The notes under the pieces: generated by a model | The model's database searches: none | What the model saw: the letters and a program-made list of their open reading frames with translations, nothing else | What the model was told of the DNA's origin: nothing | Translations under genes and position numbers: made by a program | NCBI RefSeq assembly: GCF_008632455.1 | Contig: NZ_CP043929.1 | Location: 4,216,001 to 4,280,000 of the forward strand | Direction: 5' to 3' | Source of the DNA: Methylomonas rhizoryzae | GTDB lineage: Bacteria; Pseudomonadota; Gammaproteobacteria; Methylococcales; Methylomonadaceae | DNA: 64,000 nucleotides | Shown here: positions 53,223 through 62,546 of the stretch, piece by piece | Position numbering within the stretch: the first letter of the stretch is position 1 | Layout: every line of letters begins with the position of its first letter

Positions 53223-53573
53223 TTACATGGTATGGGTGGAGCGGTCGGACTCCAAAGCGCCGGCCAAATACGTCTCGATTTTATTTCGAGCGGTGCCGTT
53301 ATCCTGATCGCTGAATTGCACGCCTATGCCGGGCGCACGGTACCCTTCCGCACCGACCGGCGTTTTCCAAATAATTTTTCCGGCAATCGGCAAACGCTCG
53401 GTTTCGTCCATAAGATTCAATAGCATAAATACTTCTTCCCCCATTTCGTATTCTCGCTTGGTGGGAATGAACAAACCGCCGTTTTTGATGAAAGGCATGT
53501 ACGCCGCATACAACGCGTTCTTATCCTTGATGGATAACGATAGAATACCTTGTCTCGGGCTGGATTCCGCCAT
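53223..53573 (-). CDS. pilZ: PilZ, type IV pilus biogenesis protein
   Basis: A 116-residue PilZ-domain protein of the founding type, which lacks the usual RxxxR motif for cyclic di-GMP and acts in type IV pilus assembly. Landmarks are KNGGLFIPTKREYEMGEEVF and GIGVQFSDQD. ATG 53573 (MAESSPRQGILSLSIKDKN) matches the family; the frame extends to 53606 with no homology. It lies between holB and tatD, the standard place. Confidence 0.92.
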   Translation of the reverse strand: MAESSPRQGILSLSIKDKNALYAAYMPFIKNGGLFIPTKREYEMGEEVFMLLNLMDETERLPIAGKIIWKTPVGAEGYRAPGIGVQFSDQDNGTARNKIETYLAGALESDRSTHTM

Positions 53574-53577
53574 AGTT

Positions 53578-54570
53578 TTACCGTGAAAAAAGTTGACACC
53601 AAGCAATCAATAGCTGCTCCATCAGCATTTGCTTGTTCAGTTGCGTGTACAGTTGAGAACGCATGGTTAGCAGGTCGTCATAATGCGCAAATAACCGGTT
53701 CAATTCTATCCGCTGGGCCAACGCATGCAAGGGATTTTTCAAGTCCGGATTGAGCAGCGCCCCGCTATCCAATTGGTGCGCGCACTTGACGACGTCGGAC
53801 AACCAACCGGCCATCCACTGCAACAGCGTTTCCAATTCGGCCGTATCGAGTTTCTGCCATTGCTCCGCTAGAACCAAGGGGTTTTGTTTACCGTCGGCCA
53901 ATTGACTCCACGCTTGAAAATACTGCCGGCGAACGGCAAGCGCATTGGACTCGGCAAATTGTTTCGCTAAAACCGGCTTATCTTGAGCCATACGCAACAA
54001 AATCCGCATATCGTCTTTTACACCTTGCTGCTCTAACCAACTTTCGGACTGGCGCTGATCCGGCACCGCGCAATTCAGCGTTTGGCAGCGACTGCGTATG
54101 GTAGCGGGCAATTGCGACGGCTTATCGGTCAACAAAATAAGACAGGTCCGTTCATTCGGCTCTTCCAGGCATTTCAAAAATGCGTTTGCCGACGCGTTGT
54201 TCAACAGGTCCGCCGGCTTGATCAACACCACCCGGTATTGCTCGAACTGCGGCGTCAATGCCAATTTAACGATCAGTTGGCGAATTTTGTCGATACCGAT
54301 CGCTTTGCCGGGCTCATCGGGCTCTATTGCCAAATAGTCAGGATGGGTTTGCGCATCAGCTAATTTGCAACTGTCACAGGTGCCGCAAGCCAGATGATTT
54401 GAGCGCGGAGAGCGGCATAAAATCGCTCGGGCATAACAATCAACCAGTCGGTCAGCGCCATCGCCCGAGCCGCCCAACAACAGCAAGGCTTGCGGAATTC
54501 GACGCAACTCAATGTAATTGGCCAATTGTTGCCATTGGGCCTGATGCCACGGATATAACTCGGGAGACAC
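53578..54570 (-). CDS. holB: DNA polymerase III delta' subunit
   Basis: A 330-residue clamp-loader subunit that helps load the beta sliding clamp. Zinc ligands are Cys52, Cys62, Cys65 and Cys68 (LACGTCDSCKL). The nucleotide loop is degenerate (LLGGSGDGADRL), as expected for delta', and SANAFLKCLEEP is the sensor region of the family. It is 3 bases downstream of tmk. Confidence 0.94.
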   Translation of the reverse strand: MSPELYPWHQAQWQQLANYIELRRIPQALLLLGGSGDGADRLVDCYARAILCRSPRSNHLACGTCDSCKLADAQTHPDYLAIEPDEPGKAIGIDKIRQLIVKLALTPQFEQYRVVLIKPADLLNNASANAFLKCLEEPNERTCLILLTDKPSQLPATIRSRCQTLNCAVPDQRQSESWLEQQGVKDDMRILLRMAQDKPVLAKQFAESNALAVRRQYFQAWSQLADGKQNPLVLAEQWQKLDTAELETLLQWMAGWLSDVVKCAHQLDSGALLNPDLKNPLHALAQRIELNRLFAHYDDLLTMRSQLYTQLNKQMLMEQLLIAWCQLFSR

Positions 54571-54573
54571 CGC

Positions 54574-55203
54574 TCAGCCTCTAACGATCAACGCATCCAA
54601 CGCAAGGCGAATTTGGCGCCTTACTTCCGCAATCGGTGCGGCCGCGTCAATAATGCGGTAGCTTTCGGGCATGGCTTGCGCTCTTTGTAAATAGGCGGCT
54701 CGCACCCGCTGGAAAAACGCCACACGCTCGCTCTCGAATCTATCCAAATGGCCTCGCTGCTGCGCTCTTTGCATACCGACCTCAACCGGTACGTCCAGCA
54801 ACAAGACTAAATCCGGCCGCAATTCTTGTTGCACGGTTTGTTCCAGCCAAGCAATGTTAGCGCAATCCAAACCGCGCCCTCCGCCTTGATAAGCGTAGGT
54901 GGCATCGGTAAAACGATCGCAGACTACCCAAATCCCCTGGGCCAGTGCCGGCCGTATCACGTGGCGGATATGCTGGGCGCGAGCGGCGAACATCAGTAAC
55001 AACTCGGCGTTAGGATCCAGGGTTTCGTCATGATGCCCTAATAACAACTCCCTAAGACTCTCCGCAATCGGCGTACCTCCAGGCTCTCTTGTCGCCAGAA
55101 AATCTATATGACGCTCCGCCAATAATTCTTTCAGGTATTGCAGATTGGTGGTTTTGCCGCCGCCTTCTCCACCTTCCAGCGTAATAAACCGACCCGGTTT
55201 CAT
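54574..55203 (-). CDS. tmk: thymidylate kinase
   Basis: A 209-residue kinase that phosphorylates dTMP to dTDP. The P-loop is GGEGGGKTT (residues 11-19), the substrate motif is REPGGTPIAE, and VCDRFTDATYAYQGGGRGLD holds the DR motif and thymidine contacts. Its ATG overlaps the mltG stop by four bases. Confidence 0.97.
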   Translation of the reverse strand: MKPGRFITLEGGEGGGKTTNLQYLKELLAERHIDFLATREPGGTPIAESLRELLLGHHDETLDPNAELLLMFAARAQHIRHVIRPALAQGIWVVCDRFTDATYAYQGGGRGLDCANIAWLEQTVQQELRPDLVLLLDVPVEVGMQRAQQRGHLDRFESERVAFFQRVRAAYLQRAQAMPESYRIIDAAAPIAEVRRQIRLALDALIVRG

Positions 55204-56192
55204 CGTTGATACATGGCGACATATTTTTCATGTGCGCTGTAGGTCGATGAAAAAACGTGTTTGCCGTCGCCTTTGGCGACGAAAAATAATTCGTCCCCCT
55301 CGGCAGGATGGAGCGCCGCCTCGATAGCCGCCTTTCCGGGCATGGCGATGGGAGTAGGCGGCAAGCCTTTATTCACGTAAGTGTTATAGGGCGTCGGTTC
55401 GAGCAAGTCTTTACGGCGAATATTGCCGTGAAAATCCTCGCCCATGCCATAGATCACGGTAGGATCGGTTTGCAGCAACATTCCCATTTTCAACCGACGG
55501 CTAAATACCCCGGAAATTTTCTTGCGCTCTTCTGCCGCGGCGGCTTCCTTTTCGATGATGGAAGCCATAATCAAGGCTTGGTAAGGCGTTTCCAACGGTA
55601 TGTCTTTATCGCGTTTCCTCCAGGCACCGGCCAATACCTGCTGCATCTTGGCGTGCGCTCGCTTTAACAATTCCACGTCCGAACTGTTTTTTTCGAAATA
55701 ATAAGTATCCGGAAAAAACAGCCCTTCCGGATGCGGCTCGGAGAAACCGATTTTCCGCACGACCTCAGCCATGTCGGCATCGGCAGGTAATAGGTGTTGT
55801 AAATTAGGGCTGTCTTGTATGGCTTGAAACCATTGTTTGAAGGTCCAACCTTCCGGAAATGTCATTGCGTACTGTTTGGTTTTGCCGCTTTTCAACAGCG
55901 CTAGGATGTCCGCTGCCGTCGCACCTTTATCCAATACGTATTCGCCAACTTTAAGCATCCTATCCAAGTGGGTGCGGTAGGAAGACAATCGAAACCACAA
56001 GGGATCGATCATAATCCGCTGGGCGCGCAAATTTTTGATCACGTTCTCCAGCGAGTCTCCCCGGCTGATTTCCAAGGTACTCGCATTTGCAACTACAACT
56101 TTTTTGATAAATATGTGTTGGTGCATCGCCCCCCAAACCATCAGCAATCCGATAGACATCAGGGTAGTAAAGGCTACAATGCTTCTAATCAT
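55200..56192 (-). CDS. mltG: endolytic murein transglycosylase MltG
   Basis: A 330-residue inner-membrane protein (YceG family) that cuts nascent glycan strands and so limits peptidoglycan chain length. Residues 8-25 form the anchor helix, followed by a LysM-like part and the catalytic domain with MASIIEKEAAA (the catalytic Glu) and PTVIYGMGEDF, YNTYVNKGLPPTPIAMPG. It overlaps pabC and tmk by four bases each. Confidence 0.95.
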   Translation of the reverse strand: MIRSIVAFTTLMSIGLLMVWGAMHQHIFIKKVVVANASTLEISRGDSLENVIKNLRAQRIMIDPLWFRLSSYRTHLDRMLKVGEYVLDKGATAADILALLKSGKTKQYAMTFPEGWTFKQWFQAIQDSPNLQHLLPADADMAEVVRKIGFSEPHPEGLFFPDTYYFEKNSSDVELLKRAHAKMQQVLAGAWRKRDKDIPLETPYQALIMASIIEKEAAAAEERKKISGVFSRRLKMGMLLQTDPTVIYGMGEDFHGNIRRKDLLEPTPYNTYVNKGLPPTPIAMPGKAAIEAALHPAEGDELFFVAKGDGKHVFSSTYSAHEKYVAMYQR

Positions 56193-57019
56193 GCGCTCAC
56201 CTCAGCTGCTCTTGCCGCTGCATACCAGAGCTGCACTTTCCGAGTGAGTTCGCCGCACTCGAAACCTTGCTGTTCGAGTTGCTTGATGGGCCATACGCCT
56301 ATCACCGAATTCGTGACAAATAGCTCGTCCGCGTCTAGTATGCTTTCCCTGCTGTAATTATTTTCAACAACGTTAACGTTGTACCGGGCCGCGAAGTTTA
56401 GCACCATCTGACGTAAAATCCCGTTAATACCGCATGCAGCCAGGGTAGGCGTATGCAATACGCCTTGTTTTACCAGGAAAAGATTACTCATCGTGCCTTC
56501 CACCACGCGGTCTTGGTAATCAAGCATCAAACCTTCCTGAATGGCGTCGCCGGACCATTCCGCCCTAGCCATGACCTGCTCCAAGCGATTCATGTGCTTG
56601 ATACCGGCCAACGCCGGATTGACGGCCAATCGCTGCCGGCAAAACCGGGCAACTATGCCATGGGCTTGGTAGGATTCGGGATAATCCGGGTAGGGATATA
56701 AGGCGAGTAGTCTAGTTGGATGAATCGGCTCCGGTTGTCGGTACCCGCGCCCGCCGCTGCCGCGGGTAACGATCAGCTTTAGCACGGAGCGGCAGCCGGA
56801 TTGTTCGGCCAACGCGCAAGCCTCTTTGCTTAATAACGCCGAGTCGACTTCGGGTATCCCCAAAGTCCTACAGCCCAACGCCAAGCGCGTTAAATGCGCC
56901 TGCAAAAATAAAGGCTTGCCGTTATCTACCTCTAGGGTTTCAAATACGCCATCGCCGTATTGGAAACCTCTATCGGATACGTCGACCCTGTGCCCGCGTT
57001 CCCCGTTTAATAAAAACAT
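56189..57019 (-). CDS. pabC: aminodeoxychorismate lyase
   Basis: A 276-residue pyridoxal-phosphate enzyme of the branched-chain aminotransferase fold that makes 4-aminobenzoate for folate. Features: RGFQYGDGVFETLEV, the PLP Lys in AGIKHMNRLEQVMARAEW, and EGTMSNLFLVKQG. It sits between fabF and mltG, as in E. coli. Confidence 0.95.
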   Translation of the reverse strand: MFLLNGERGHRVDVSDRGFQYGDGVFETLEVDNGKPLFLQAHLTRLALGCRTLGIPEVDSALLSKEACALAEQSGCRSVLKLIVTRGSGGRGYRQPEPIHPTRLLALYPYPDYPESYQAHGIVARFCRQRLAVNPALAGIKHMNRLEQVMARAEWSGDAIQEGLMLDYQDRVVEGTMSNLFLVKQGVLHTPTLAACGINGILRQMVLNFAARYNVNVVENNYSRESILDADELFVTNSVIGVWPIKQLEQQGFECGELTRKVQLWYAAARAAEVSA

Positions 57020-57042
57020 CGGCGGACACAGTGCTAGAGAGA

Positions 57043-58287
57043 TTATTCGAAGCGTTTAAAGACCAGCGAACCATTGGTCCCGCCGAAACCGAAAGAATTC
57101 GACACGGCGATATCGATTTTCATATTCCGGGCGATATTGGGAACATAGTCCAGATCGCACTCGGGATCGGGATTTTCCAAATTGATAGTCGGCGGAGCGA
57201 TTTGGTACTTGATCGCTAACGAAGTAAGCACCGCTTCTATCCCGCCGGCGGCACCCAACAAATGCCCTATCATGGACTTGGTCGAACTGACCGCGACTTT
57301 ATAGGCATGCTCGCCTAAAGCCGATTTCATGGCGTGGGTTTCGCCGACATCGCCAGCCGGAGTAGAGGTACCGTGGGCGTTGATGTAATCGACTTGATCC
57401 GGGTTAATTTTGGCATCGCGCAATGCGTTTTTCATACAACGCGCCGCCCCTTCGCCGCCTACCGAAGGCGAAGTAATGTGGTACGCATCGCCGCTCATGC
57501 CGTAGCCTATCAATTCAGCGTAAATCTTCGCACCGCGTGCTTTAGCGTGCTCCAACTCTTCCAATACCACAACGCCCGCACCGTCGCTGAGCACGAAACC
57601 GTCCCGGTCTCTATCCCAAGGCCGGCTGGCCCGCTGGGGATCGTCGTTACGGCGCGACAAGGCTTTCGCTGAAGCGAAACCACCCATCGCAGTCGGAGAA
57701 GTCGTACAACGTTCGGCTCCTCCGGCTATCATGACGTCGGCATCGCCGTATTTAATCAATCTCGCCGCATCGCCGATATTGTGGGTACCTGTGGTGCAAG
57801 CGGTGACAATGGCAAAATTAGGACCTTTCAGACCGTACTTAATAGACAAGTTACCGGAAATCATATTGATGATATTCCCGGGCACGAAGAACGGCGAAAT
57901 CTTGCGAGCCCCACCTGCCACGTAGGTGGCGTAGCATTCTTCAATGCCGGTAATACCGCCTATGCCGGCTCCTATCGCAACGCCGATACGGTCGGCATTT
58001 TGCTCGGTGACCACAATTCCGGAGTCTTCGAACGCTTGGCAACCGGCAGCGATCCCATAATGCATGAAACCATCCATGCGTTTCGCGTCTTTTTCCGGAA
58101 TATAATCGCCGATGTTGAAATTCCGGATCACGCCGCCAAACGTAGTCGCAAAAGTGGATATATCGAAGGAATCGATCGGGCCGATTCCGCTTCTGCCGTT
58201 GCTGATTCCGTCCCAAGTATCGGCGACATTATTCGCTAAGGGCGTGACAGCGCCTAAGCCCGTTATAACAACTCGACGTATGCTCAC
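57043..58287 (-). CDS. fabF: beta-ketoacyl-ACP synthase II
   Basis: A 414-residue condensing enzyme that elongates fatty acids. The Cys-His-His catalytic triad is Cys164 (VTACTTGTHN), His305 (NAHGTSTPAGD) and His342 (KSMIGHLLGAAGG). Length is exactly that of FabF. acpP lies upstream with an 84-base gap holding a hairpin. Confidence 0.97.
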   Translation of the reverse strand: MSIRRVVITGLGAVTPLANNVADTWDGISNGRSGIGPIDSFDISTFATTFGGVIRNFNIGDYIPEKDAKRMDGFMHYGIAAGCQAFEDSGIVVTEQNADRIGVAIGAGIGGITGIEECYATYVAGGARKISPFFVPGNIINMISGNLSIKYGLKGPNFAIVTACTTGTHNIGDAARLIKYGDADVMIAGGAERCTTSPTAMGGFASAKALSRRNDDPQRASRPWDRDRDGFVLSDGAGVVVLEELEHAKARGAKIYAELIGYGMSGDAYHITSPSVGGEGAARCMKNALRDAKINPDQVDYINAHGTSTPAGDVGETHAMKSALGEHAYKVAVSSTKSMIGHLLGAAGGIEAVLTSLAIKYQIAPPTINLENPDPECDLDYVPNIARNMKIDIAVSNSFGFGGTNGSLVFKRFE

Positions 58288-58332
58288 AGTAAACTACCGC
58301 AAAAAGAAGGTAATCTGAGGGGGAAAAGAAAT

Positions 58333-58362
58333 GTGGGCTAGTGAAGAACAACACTAGCCACG
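58333..58362 (-). promoter_or_regulatory. hairpin between acpP and fabF
   Basis: On the minus strand GTGGCTAGTG and CACTAGCCCAC can pair around TTGTTCTT with one bulged G. It lies 10 bases after the acpP stop. Only a weak pyrimidine stretch follows, so partial termination or mRNA stabilising is likely, as acyl carrier protein is needed in great excess over FabF. Confidence 0.5.
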
Positions 58363-58371
58363 AAGATAGTG

Positions 58372-58605
58372 CTATTGCAGATTGGCGTTGATGTAATCGA
58401 TAGCCAATTGAACGGTGGTGATTTTTTCAGCTTCTTCGTCAGGAATTTCGCATTCGAATTCTTCTTCCAGGGCCATGACGAGTTCAACTGTGTCTAAAGA
58501 ATCCGCACCAAGATCGTCAACAAAAGACGCGTCATTTGCGATTTCCTCTTTTACGCCTAATTGCTCTGCGACAATCTTTTTTACTCGTTCTTCGATGTTA
58601 CTCAT
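58372..58605 (-). CDS. acpP: acyl carrier protein
   Basis: A 77-residue acidic helical carrier of growing fatty acyl chains. Ser36 in GADSLDTVEL takes the phosphopantetheine arm. ATG 58605 (MSNIEERVKKIV) is chosen; earlier in-frame Met codons add 12 non-conserved residues, and AGGAAT lies upstream of this start. First gene of the operon through tatD. The expected fabG, fabD and fabH are not upstream. Confidence 0.97.
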   Translation of the reverse strand: MSNIEERVKKIVAEQLGVKEEIANDASFVDDLGADSLDTVELVMALEEEFECEIPDEEAEKITTVQLAIDYINANLQ

Positions 58606-58778
58606 AATTTTTATTCCTCGAACCATGCGAACGCCCGACAAACAGCATTCACCTTAAACTAGTGTGGTATTGTTAATCTGAAATCTCGTCACCGGCCAAG
58701 CCCAACGACTTCGACGATTATACTTGATGTTCAAAAAAATTCACAATATTAGCACCGCGAAACACAACATTATGAAAA

Positions 58779-59717
58779 CTAACGCGATTTCGAACTCAAG
58801 TTTTTCAATATTTCTTCTAACGGCACCAGATTGAGCTTAATCCGAAACAATACGGCTTGGTTTTCCAATATGCCATAGCACTCGTAGGTTCGCAGCATGA
58901 TGTTGGTTTGATTCAAGGTATTGTGCTTGGATTCCGGCAATTGCTTAACCAGAATATGGAGTTTGTCGTTATTTTTCACTTGCGCCAGATGCACGCGATC
59001 GATTGAAAAATCGTGCGAGGTGTATACCATCGGGTTGCGCAGAAAATCGTGACTCTCCAACTGAGCCTTCTCCAATAACGCGCCGGACGTCAGACTGCAG
59101 GGAAACACTTCAGGATAATTCGCCATATGAGACAATTCGTCGAAATAATCGGACTGTTCGGCCAACGAACCGGACAAAAAATTCTTGACGTTGCCGTTCG
59201 TCATCCATTTGCGCTTTAAAAAATAATCGGTCCCGGGCACCAAGGACCTATCCGGCAGCGTATTCAAGTCCGGCAATCCGCTTAAGTCCTCGTCCGCCAA
59301 AAACAAAGGCCGCTTGGTTTCCTTTTTGTATCCCAGCAATATGGTCTTACCTTGAGACTTGATCGCTATCCGATTGGTCAAGGTCAGCTCCGGTATGGTC
59401 GCAATCAGCGTTTTCTTGATATCCAGAGATATTTCCTGCCGCGGCCGCAAGGCATTGACGAATGTAATCTGGTAATTGCTAAACCTGAGTTGATTATCGG
59501 CGATGATATCGTCCTCATGCTGCGCTTCCCGGTACAGCTTCATCTGATACTCAATCAGGGTATTCAATTGAAAACCTAGCACAATCGGACCCTTGAACGG
59601 ATTATGGGTGATTTGCAGCCACTTGTGCTTATCGTGAAACAAGTTGAAATCGTCCGAAGCTGCCCGCGCGACCTCTATGTGAAATTGTTCGAACACGAAC
59701 GACGCATCTTTACTCAT
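58779..59717 (-). CDS. probable double hot-dog (MaoC-like) protein
   Basis: A 312-residue soluble protein I do not recognise as a named family. Residues 13-55 (ASDDFNLFHD then GPIVLGFQLNTLIEYQ) resemble the hydratase core of MaoC-type hot-dog proteins, in which Asp and His bind acyl-thioester substrates. A second similar half may span 190-300. The position next to acpP and fabF suggests work on acyl-ACP or acyl-CoA. The resemblance is by eye and needs structure prediction. Confidence 0.55.
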   Translation of the reverse strand: MSKDASFVFEQFHIEVARAASDDFNLFHDKHKWLQITHNPFKGPIVLGFQLNTLIEYQMKLYREAQHEDDIIADNQLRFSNYQITFVNALRPRQEISLDIKKTLIATIPELTLTNRIAIKSQGKTILLGYKKETKRPLFLADEDLSGLPDLNTLPDRSLVPGTDYFLKRKWMTNGNVKNFLSGSLAEQSDYFDELSHMANYPEVFPCSLTSGALLEKAQLESHDFLRNPMVYTSHDFSIDRVHLAQVKNNDKLHILVKQLPESKHNTLNQTNIMLRTYECYGILENQAVLFRIKLNLVPLEEILKNLSSKSR

Positions 59718-59811
59718 AAACTCCCAGCAGATACAAACCGGCCGGCGACGGATCGCACCACCACGTCGCCACTCCTATGGAAAAGCGTGAGCTTAATCGA
59801 CCGCCAAGCAG

Positions 59812-60564
59812 CTAGCGACCGACATATTGCATCACAAAATTATTGCAATAATCCTTACGATTCCAATAGTCCTCACCCTCGGCCCGCTGATGCTGATTGG
59901 AGTTGAATTCGGCAACCGGACGCAATCGCCCGCGCTGTACGAAATAACCGTCGTAACCGAAACTACGAAAGTACCCCAACACCTCTTCGACGCCATACTC
60001 GGTCAGGTGCCGGTTTTCACATTCGCAAACGATCAAAGGTCTGTGGTGCGACATAATCGATTCGGCACCGCGCAAAACTGCCAGTTCGTGGCCTTCCACA
60101 TCGATTTTAATAGCACCGATTCGGCGGCTCTCAGTAGCAAAATAGCCATCCAACGTGCAAACCGGCACGTCTAACAACGTGCAAGATTCGCGAGTCATAA
60201 CCGCCTCCTCGAAGGATGCGCCGGGCGAACTTGCCCCATACCCCGGAATACCTAGGCGCAAGCTGCCCGACCTGTCCGACACGCCTTGCGCCTCGACCTG
60301 GACATTCGATAAACCCGCCGCGGCGACAATGCCCTTCAAATAATCGGCCAAATAAGGCTGGGGTTCGAAGGCAATCAGCTTACCAGCGGCCACCGCCTTC
60401 GCCAACGACGGGATAAAGCTGCCTTTATTGGCACCAACATCCACGGCAATATCGCCCGGCTGCAACGCACTAGTCAGCGCGAGAATCTCGGCCTTATGAT
60501 CACGGTAACGAGCCTTCCAGCCGCGGTACAAAAATTTAACAACAGTCGCATCAATTCCCGGCAT
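59812..60564 (-). CDS. FkbM-family methyltransferase
   Basis: A 250-residue S-adenosylmethionine-dependent methyltransferase. The cofactor motif is AVDVGANKGSF (residues 40-50), then LIAFEPQPYLADYL, CTLDGYF and AIKIDVEGHELAVLRGAE, the standard FkbM series. Family members O-methylate sugars, polyketides or other small acceptors; the substrate here is unknown. Followed on the left by a 94-base gap and the hot-dog gene. Confidence 0.88.
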   Translation of the reverse strand: MPGIDATVVKFLYRGWKARYRDHKAEILALTSALQPGDIAVDVGANKGSFIPSLAKAVAAGKLIAFEPQPYLADYLKGIVAAAGLSNVQVEAQGVSDRSGSLRLGIPGYGASSPGASFEEAVMTRESCTLLDVPVCTLDGYFATESRRIGAIKIDVEGHELAVLRGAESIMSHHRPLIVCECENRHLTEYGVEEVLGYFRSFGYDGYFVQRGRLRPVAEFNSNQHQRAEGEDYWNRKDYCNNFVMQYVGR

Positions 60565-60577
60565 ATCGGATCACTCT

Positions 60578-61069
60578 TTAGCCTTGCGGCAACACTTGCT
60601 CGATATCGTCTTCCAAAGCAGCCGGCGTTACGATCGGCGCATAACGCTTGACGACTTGCCCGTCACAGCCAACCAAAAACTTGGTGAAATTCCATTTTAT
60701 CGCCTGCGTACCTAGGAGCCCGGGCTCGGCTTCTTTCAAAAACCGATACAAAGGGTGGGCATCGTCGCCATTTACCGAAATCTTTTCGAACATGGGGAAA
60801 GTCACCTGAAATTTAGCAGCGCAAAACGCCGCCACTTCTTGATTAGTCCCAGGCTCCTGCTGACCGAATTGATTGCACGGAAACCCCAACACCACCAACC
60901 CCCTATCTCGGTATTTCTGATACAGCTGCTCCAAACCTTGATATTGGGGCGTAAACCCGCATTGACTGGCAGTGTTGACGATTAACATCACTTTATTGCG
61001 AAAGACTTCCAGCTTCAGCAGCCGCCCGTCTAAGGTATTGACCGAAAAATCATAAATAGGAGCTGTCAC
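60578..61069 (-). CDS. glutathione peroxidase (Cys type)
   Basis: A 163-residue thiol peroxidase that reduces hydroperoxides. Peroxidatic Cys37 (NTASQCGFT), then GFPCNQFGQQEPG with the conserved Gln, and KWNFTKFLV with Trp and Asn, complete the catalytic tetrad. The reductant may be thioredoxin rather than glutathione, as in many bacterial members. Its ATG follows directly on the stop of the membrane gene upstream. Confidence 0.95.
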   Translation of the reverse strand: MTAPIYDFSVNTLDGRLLKLEVFRNKVMLIVNTASQCGFTPQYQGLEQLYQKYRDRGLVVLGFPCNQFGQQEPGTNQEVAAFCAAKFQVTFPMFEKISVNGDDAHPLYRFLKEAEPGLLGTQAIKWNFTKFLVGCDGQVVKRYAPIVTPAALEDDIEQVLPQG

Positions 61070-61786
61070 TTAAGCCACCTGATGCCGCAACACCCTACCA
61101 ACGCCAAAAAAGCGCTTGAAATAAGGCATGAAGCTGACGGTAATCGGAATCGAAAACAAGCAATATATTGCTGCAGCCTCGCCGGTCGTGACCCCTAGCA
61201 GCCATTGCGGTACAAACAATGTCATCAATGCCATCAGACAGTGATAAGACGCAATGCGCCAATTGTCTCTCCATAAAAAACCGCTCAAGGCTAATGCAAA
61301 CAAGGAGCCGTGGGTTACCAAGGTGCCGAATGCCGCCGGAATTTTATAGCCGATGTGGTAAATCCCCATATACAGACAAGCCACCATGTCGCCGATAAAA
61401 TTCGGCTGCATGCCGAACAACTGCCATTCTCTAGGTAATCCGGTACATACAAGAAAGAATCCGCTCAAGCAAATACCGATTATGCTAGCTTTCTTCAGCG
61501 CTTCTTTATCGCTCGAATAAGTGGCCAAGGCCGGCATGATGGCAAACGCCTGCAAAGCGATGTGATAAGTCGATAATTCGCTCAATAATAAATTCGTACC
61601 GTACCCGCACTGATCGGCGACCGGATAGGCGAAATATTGAATCAGCTCCATCAACGAAAAATGAAAAATGGCGTAGGCCCGCGCCATACGCACCCAAAAC
61701 GGCTCGTCCTTATCCAAAAATGTAACGCTGGCGGCGGCGACCCCCACCAGCCCCAAGCCCAAAGACATATTTGCACTAAAACACAT
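61070..61786 (-). CDS. seven-helix membrane protein, unknown function
   Basis: A 238-residue integral membrane protein with about seven hydrophobic helices. The start MCFSANMSLGLGLVGVAA is like a family of bacterial membrane proteins beginning MCxS (possibly DUF5765), recalled but not checked. Conserved-looking polar residues within the membrane include HFSLMELIQYFAYP and HIGYK. It directly precedes the glutathione peroxidase gene, stop to start, so the pair is probably co-transcribed. Confidence 0.75.
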   Translation of the reverse strand: MCFSANMSLGLGLVGVAAASVTFLDKDEPFWVRMARAYAIFHFSLMELIQYFAYPVADQCGYGTNLLLSELSTYHIALQAFAIMPALATYSSDKEALKKASIIGICLSGFFLVCTGLPREWQLFGMQPNFIGDMVACLYMGIYHIGYKIPAAFGTLVTHGSLFALALSGFLWRDNWRIASYHCLMALMTLFVPQWLLGVTTGEAAAIYCLFSIPITVSFMPYFKRFFGVGRVLRHQVA

Positions 61787-62408
61787 AGTCGATCCGTATC
61801 AATGACAGCCCAGCCCTACGCACGCCTCGCTTTAGACTAAGGCCGGATTTGCAACACCTGGGCAAGCCGCTAGCCCGCAGCCCGTCCAATCCGAAATAAG
61901 TTTAAGTTTTGATTCTAACAAATTAAAAGGCAAAACGAACCGATCCACACATTTGCGTTACGACATCCCACCCATCACAATACTTTTTGAGGAGAACAAC
62001 AGAAACCGCTCCGCATCGGCCAAGACCGGCACGGACAAGCCTGGCCCAGGCTTGTATCCCCAGCTGTGGCAAGATGTCGAGATGAAAGCCGCACCGGCCC
62101 GGACAAACCGAAAAGTATCCGACAGCCCGCCCAGCAAGACGAGACGAGCCTGCATCGCCGCCGGAAAGACAGGTAACATAAGACCAATAAAGAGCCAACT
62201 CACACGGCGACGTTACAGCGACCGAAATCGCAGCTTAGCACTTTATTGAAGAGTAAGGAGTCAAGGCTATAGAACGCAACTTGTATTCCAGAGATTAGGC
62301 ACAGCCCTTATAGATAAAAGCCGGCAAATATCCAAATGAAAATGGGAAGGCTTGTTAGCGCAGAGGACGGCGTCCCTTAGTGCGGGACGAGGATAAACTT
62401 GAAAATAT
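61787..62408. other. 622-base stretch without a supported gene
   Basis: Overlapping short ORFs exist on both strands (for example 61958-62203 minus, which has a hydrophobic start), but none has a family match or a good start site. A short GTCCC-N7-GGGAC hairpin lies near 62370-62386, just downstream of the tRNA-His remnant on its own strand. Confidence 0.5.
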
Positions 62409-62478
62409 TGGGGTGAACGATGGGGCTCGAACCCACGACAACCGGAATCACAATCCGGGGCTCTACCAACTGAGCTAC
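62409..62478 (-). repeat. tRNA-His(GTG) remnant lacking its 5' acceptor strand
   Basis: Read on the minus strand it gives D-arm GCTCAGTTGGTAGAGC, anticodon loop TTGTGAT (GTG, His), T-arm with TTCGAGC, acceptor 3' strand CGTTCAC, discriminator C and CCA (62409-62411). The 5' strand should be GTGAACG but the genome has TTTCTCG, so only the last pair can form. The change begins right at the acceptor and the DNA beyond is AT-rich. This is the pattern of an attachment site left at the far end of an integrated element. Confidence 0.8.
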
Positions 62479-62546
62479 GAGAAACCCGGTTTGATCACCT
62501 GTTCCAACCTCTAAAATGTAAACTTGATTACCATTCGCCCTTCTCA

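Noticed and set aside
61953..62249. A 98-residue plus-strand gene and overlapping minus-strand ORFs
   Set aside because: Several frames overlap, none with a ribosome-binding site or family match, and the protein is basic and low in hydrophobic core.
62409..62485. A functional tRNA-His gene
   Set aside because: The 5' acceptor strand does not pair with the 3' strand at six of seven positions, so processing and charging would fail.
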